This document shows, piece by piece, positions 62,201 to 64,000 of a stretch of 64,000 bases of DNA. Position numbers and translations under genes: made by a program. The notes under the pieces are model-generated. The model saw nothing but the letters and a program-made list of their open reading frames with translations, ran no database searches and was not told the DNA's origin. Source of the DNA: Lanius collurio (Eukaryota > Chordata > Aves > Passeriformes > Laniidae); NCBI GenBank assembly GCA_020086605.1, contig JACBWW010000040.1, forward strand, positions 3,123,094 to 3,187,093, written 5' to 3'. Within the stretch, counting starts at the first letter, position 1. Each line of letters opens with the position of its first letter.

Positions 62201-64000
62201 AGCGGGATGCCAAAGTATCATTGCATCTGGGAAGAGACCCCTGGGTAAATGAAATAGAATTTTTCTGTGGAGATGTTAACAAATAGCAAGGGTGCTACAA
62301 AGCCTGCAGAAGTCTCTGTAGTCCTTGGCTTGGGTGAGTAATAGACTGGACTTTGAGTGGCTGTAAAATATCCTTATTATTTATGGAAAAGGTAGCATTG
62401 TGTTTTCCCAGTGACCTTTGCTCAACTGTTGATTTTCACTTGCTGATTGTCAGCCCTCACACATGAGGTATTTGTGTAGAATGAAGGCACTAACAGAGGA
62501 AACTGGAAGTGTCTGGTGGCATTTCCTCTTGCCCTCCTGGCTGCACATGTGGAAGAAAACAGCACTTAACTCCAGCATTGGCTTCCAATAATGAGCTATT
62601 GCTGCCTGCAGTGCTGATTCCTGGTGCTTGGCCCACTGTCAGGGTGATGTGACTTAATAGAACTGCGATGTCCCATATCCGCAGAGGTATTCCAAAAATA
62701 AGCAGTCAACAATTGAAGAAGTTAATTGCTTTTATTTTGTCTGCTGGCTACCAGAACTGGAAGATGCTGTTTTTCATTGCCTAGCTTAGAGCATTAGGTG
62801 TGACCAAGATTACTGAGGAAGAAGAGAGTGTAGCAATCTTGGACCCCCAGTTTAGAAAAGAAATACTGGAAGGTTTGGTTCAGCTGTATGCCTTTGCTGA
62901 GGGGAAAATGGGCCTGAATATTACTTTGTGTTGAGATTTCCTTACTTTTGTCCTTCCCTCTGGAGCCTTGGAGTGGGTGATCTAAAATGTTCTGCTCTGA
63001 ACTCCTGTACCGAGTACATGAAGTCTTGTGGCTGAAAAGGACCCAACTGACTTAAGCTCATATATCTAAGGGAGACCTCCCCACTAAACACACAATTCCA
63101 CAATGCTGATTTTTTTTTTTTTTTGTAGCAATTAGTACATCTGAGAGGGAAGGGGAAGGGTGTTATTTCTCACTAAGAACACAGCTCTCAGCAGTATTGT
63201 TTTTTTCCTCCAAAGAAGCCCAGAGTAAGATGAGCACCAAGTTAAAGGAAACAATGGGAGTGTAAATGTCATTTAAACATATACATCTGCAAGCCATTCT
63301 CTCTTGAATGCTTGGAAAGATTACTGTGTAAATATTGCTTTTTCTTACTCCTTCCCTGCTCTGCCTAGATCTGATTGCTCTCAGCCTGGGGACAGGAGGA
63401 GGATGCAGCACATGATACCAGGCAGCACCATCGCTGCAGAGTCCTTAAAGTCCAGATATCACCCCGTGCAGAGCAGTTGAAAAGCTCTGCCATTAAACAA
63501 GCAGGTGGAAACCTCGGCAAGGAGCCCAACACAGGAACTAAACTATTGCAGGCATGGCCCCATTAAAGTACCTTTCAGTCTGGAAATGAGAAAAATGCCT
63601 TAGGCAGACCATTCTCAAAATAGCGTTGCAGACACAAAGCCAATGTAAACATTAGATGCTCTTAAAGTGCATTTGTTTGAATCGTGAGGTTGAATTGACT
63701 CCTTCACCACTGACAGACAGTGCATATATCTCACTAGCAGCTCTCCTGTGGGTTCTCAGCTGTTTGTGTGGGGAGACAGAGACTGTTCTTCAGGGAGGTT
63801 TCTGTAGCATGGCTGTTTCTAGAAGGTAAAAGGTCAACAGCAAAGTTCTGGAAATGTAGTAAATAAATACTGTGACAGCCCTGCCCATCATCTGTGTTGA
63901 CAGAATTCTCCTGAAGTTATTAGTGTTATTTATTTGTTTTTACAGCAGCAGCACTAATTTATTTTTATTAGGAGCCCCAGCTGTGGTTGGGGTTCCATTG
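53261..64000. other. Non-coding stretch, no gene recognised
   Basis: About 10.7 kb without a recognisable exon, RNA gene or repeat family. A moderately GC-rich patch lies at about 54600-55160 and yields several long overlapping frames on both strands, none with family features. An AT-rich palindromic patch lies near 59906-59935 and a T run near 63111-63124. The 141-codon plus-strand frame at 56722-57147 is not recognisable. Confidence 0.55.

Overview
The window looks like bird nuclear DNA, probably non-coding intergenic or intronic sequence. It is AT-leaning and repeat-poor, and it carries avian-type CR1 LINE tails, LTR-retroelement pieces and short homopolymer tracts. I found no intact host protein-coding gene and no RNA gene. 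Most open frames here are short, chance-like, or fall inside repeats.

Region by region. Positions 1-5190 are mostly plain non-coding DNA, with one CpG-rich, promoter-like stretch at about 2825-3310 that has a CTCF-like site at its edge. Two clear CR1 tails lie on the minus strand (5190-5331 and 52876-53260). An old CR1-like tail lies on the plus strand (about 23055-23235), and a very degraded possible one sits at 47293-47350. A solo LTR bounded by a 4-bp target duplication lies at 26510-26818. At 43490-43820 there is a decayed reverse-transcriptase fragment of the L1/Tx1 type, which is not the LINE clade that dominates bird genomes.

The centrepiece is at 35920-38512: a complete 2.58-kb minus-strand LTR element. 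It has two LTRs of about 280 and 304 bp with TG...CA ends, a 6-bp target-site duplication (GTGGAG), a primer-binding site matching the 3' end of tRNA-Ala, and a purine-rich tract before the 3' LTR. Inside it, reading along the minus strand, are a broken betaretrovirus-like Gag matrix start with a myristoylation motif, a roughly 750-bp GC-rich CpG-island-like insert, and an intact 149-codon frame. That frame encodes a Y-box-family cold-shock domain followed by a Pro/Phe/Asn-rich tail. No protease, polymerase or envelope is recognisable.

My reading is that this is a non-autonomous endogenous retroelement that captured a cellular Y-box (YBX-type) nucleic-acid-binding domain. It would depend on enzymes from another retrovirus. 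The cold-shock protein differs from cellular Y-box proteins far more than the two LTRs differ from each other, so the capture probably predates this insertion and other copies should exist. The LTRs also carry an ATTGGC (Y-box/inverted CCAAT) motif.
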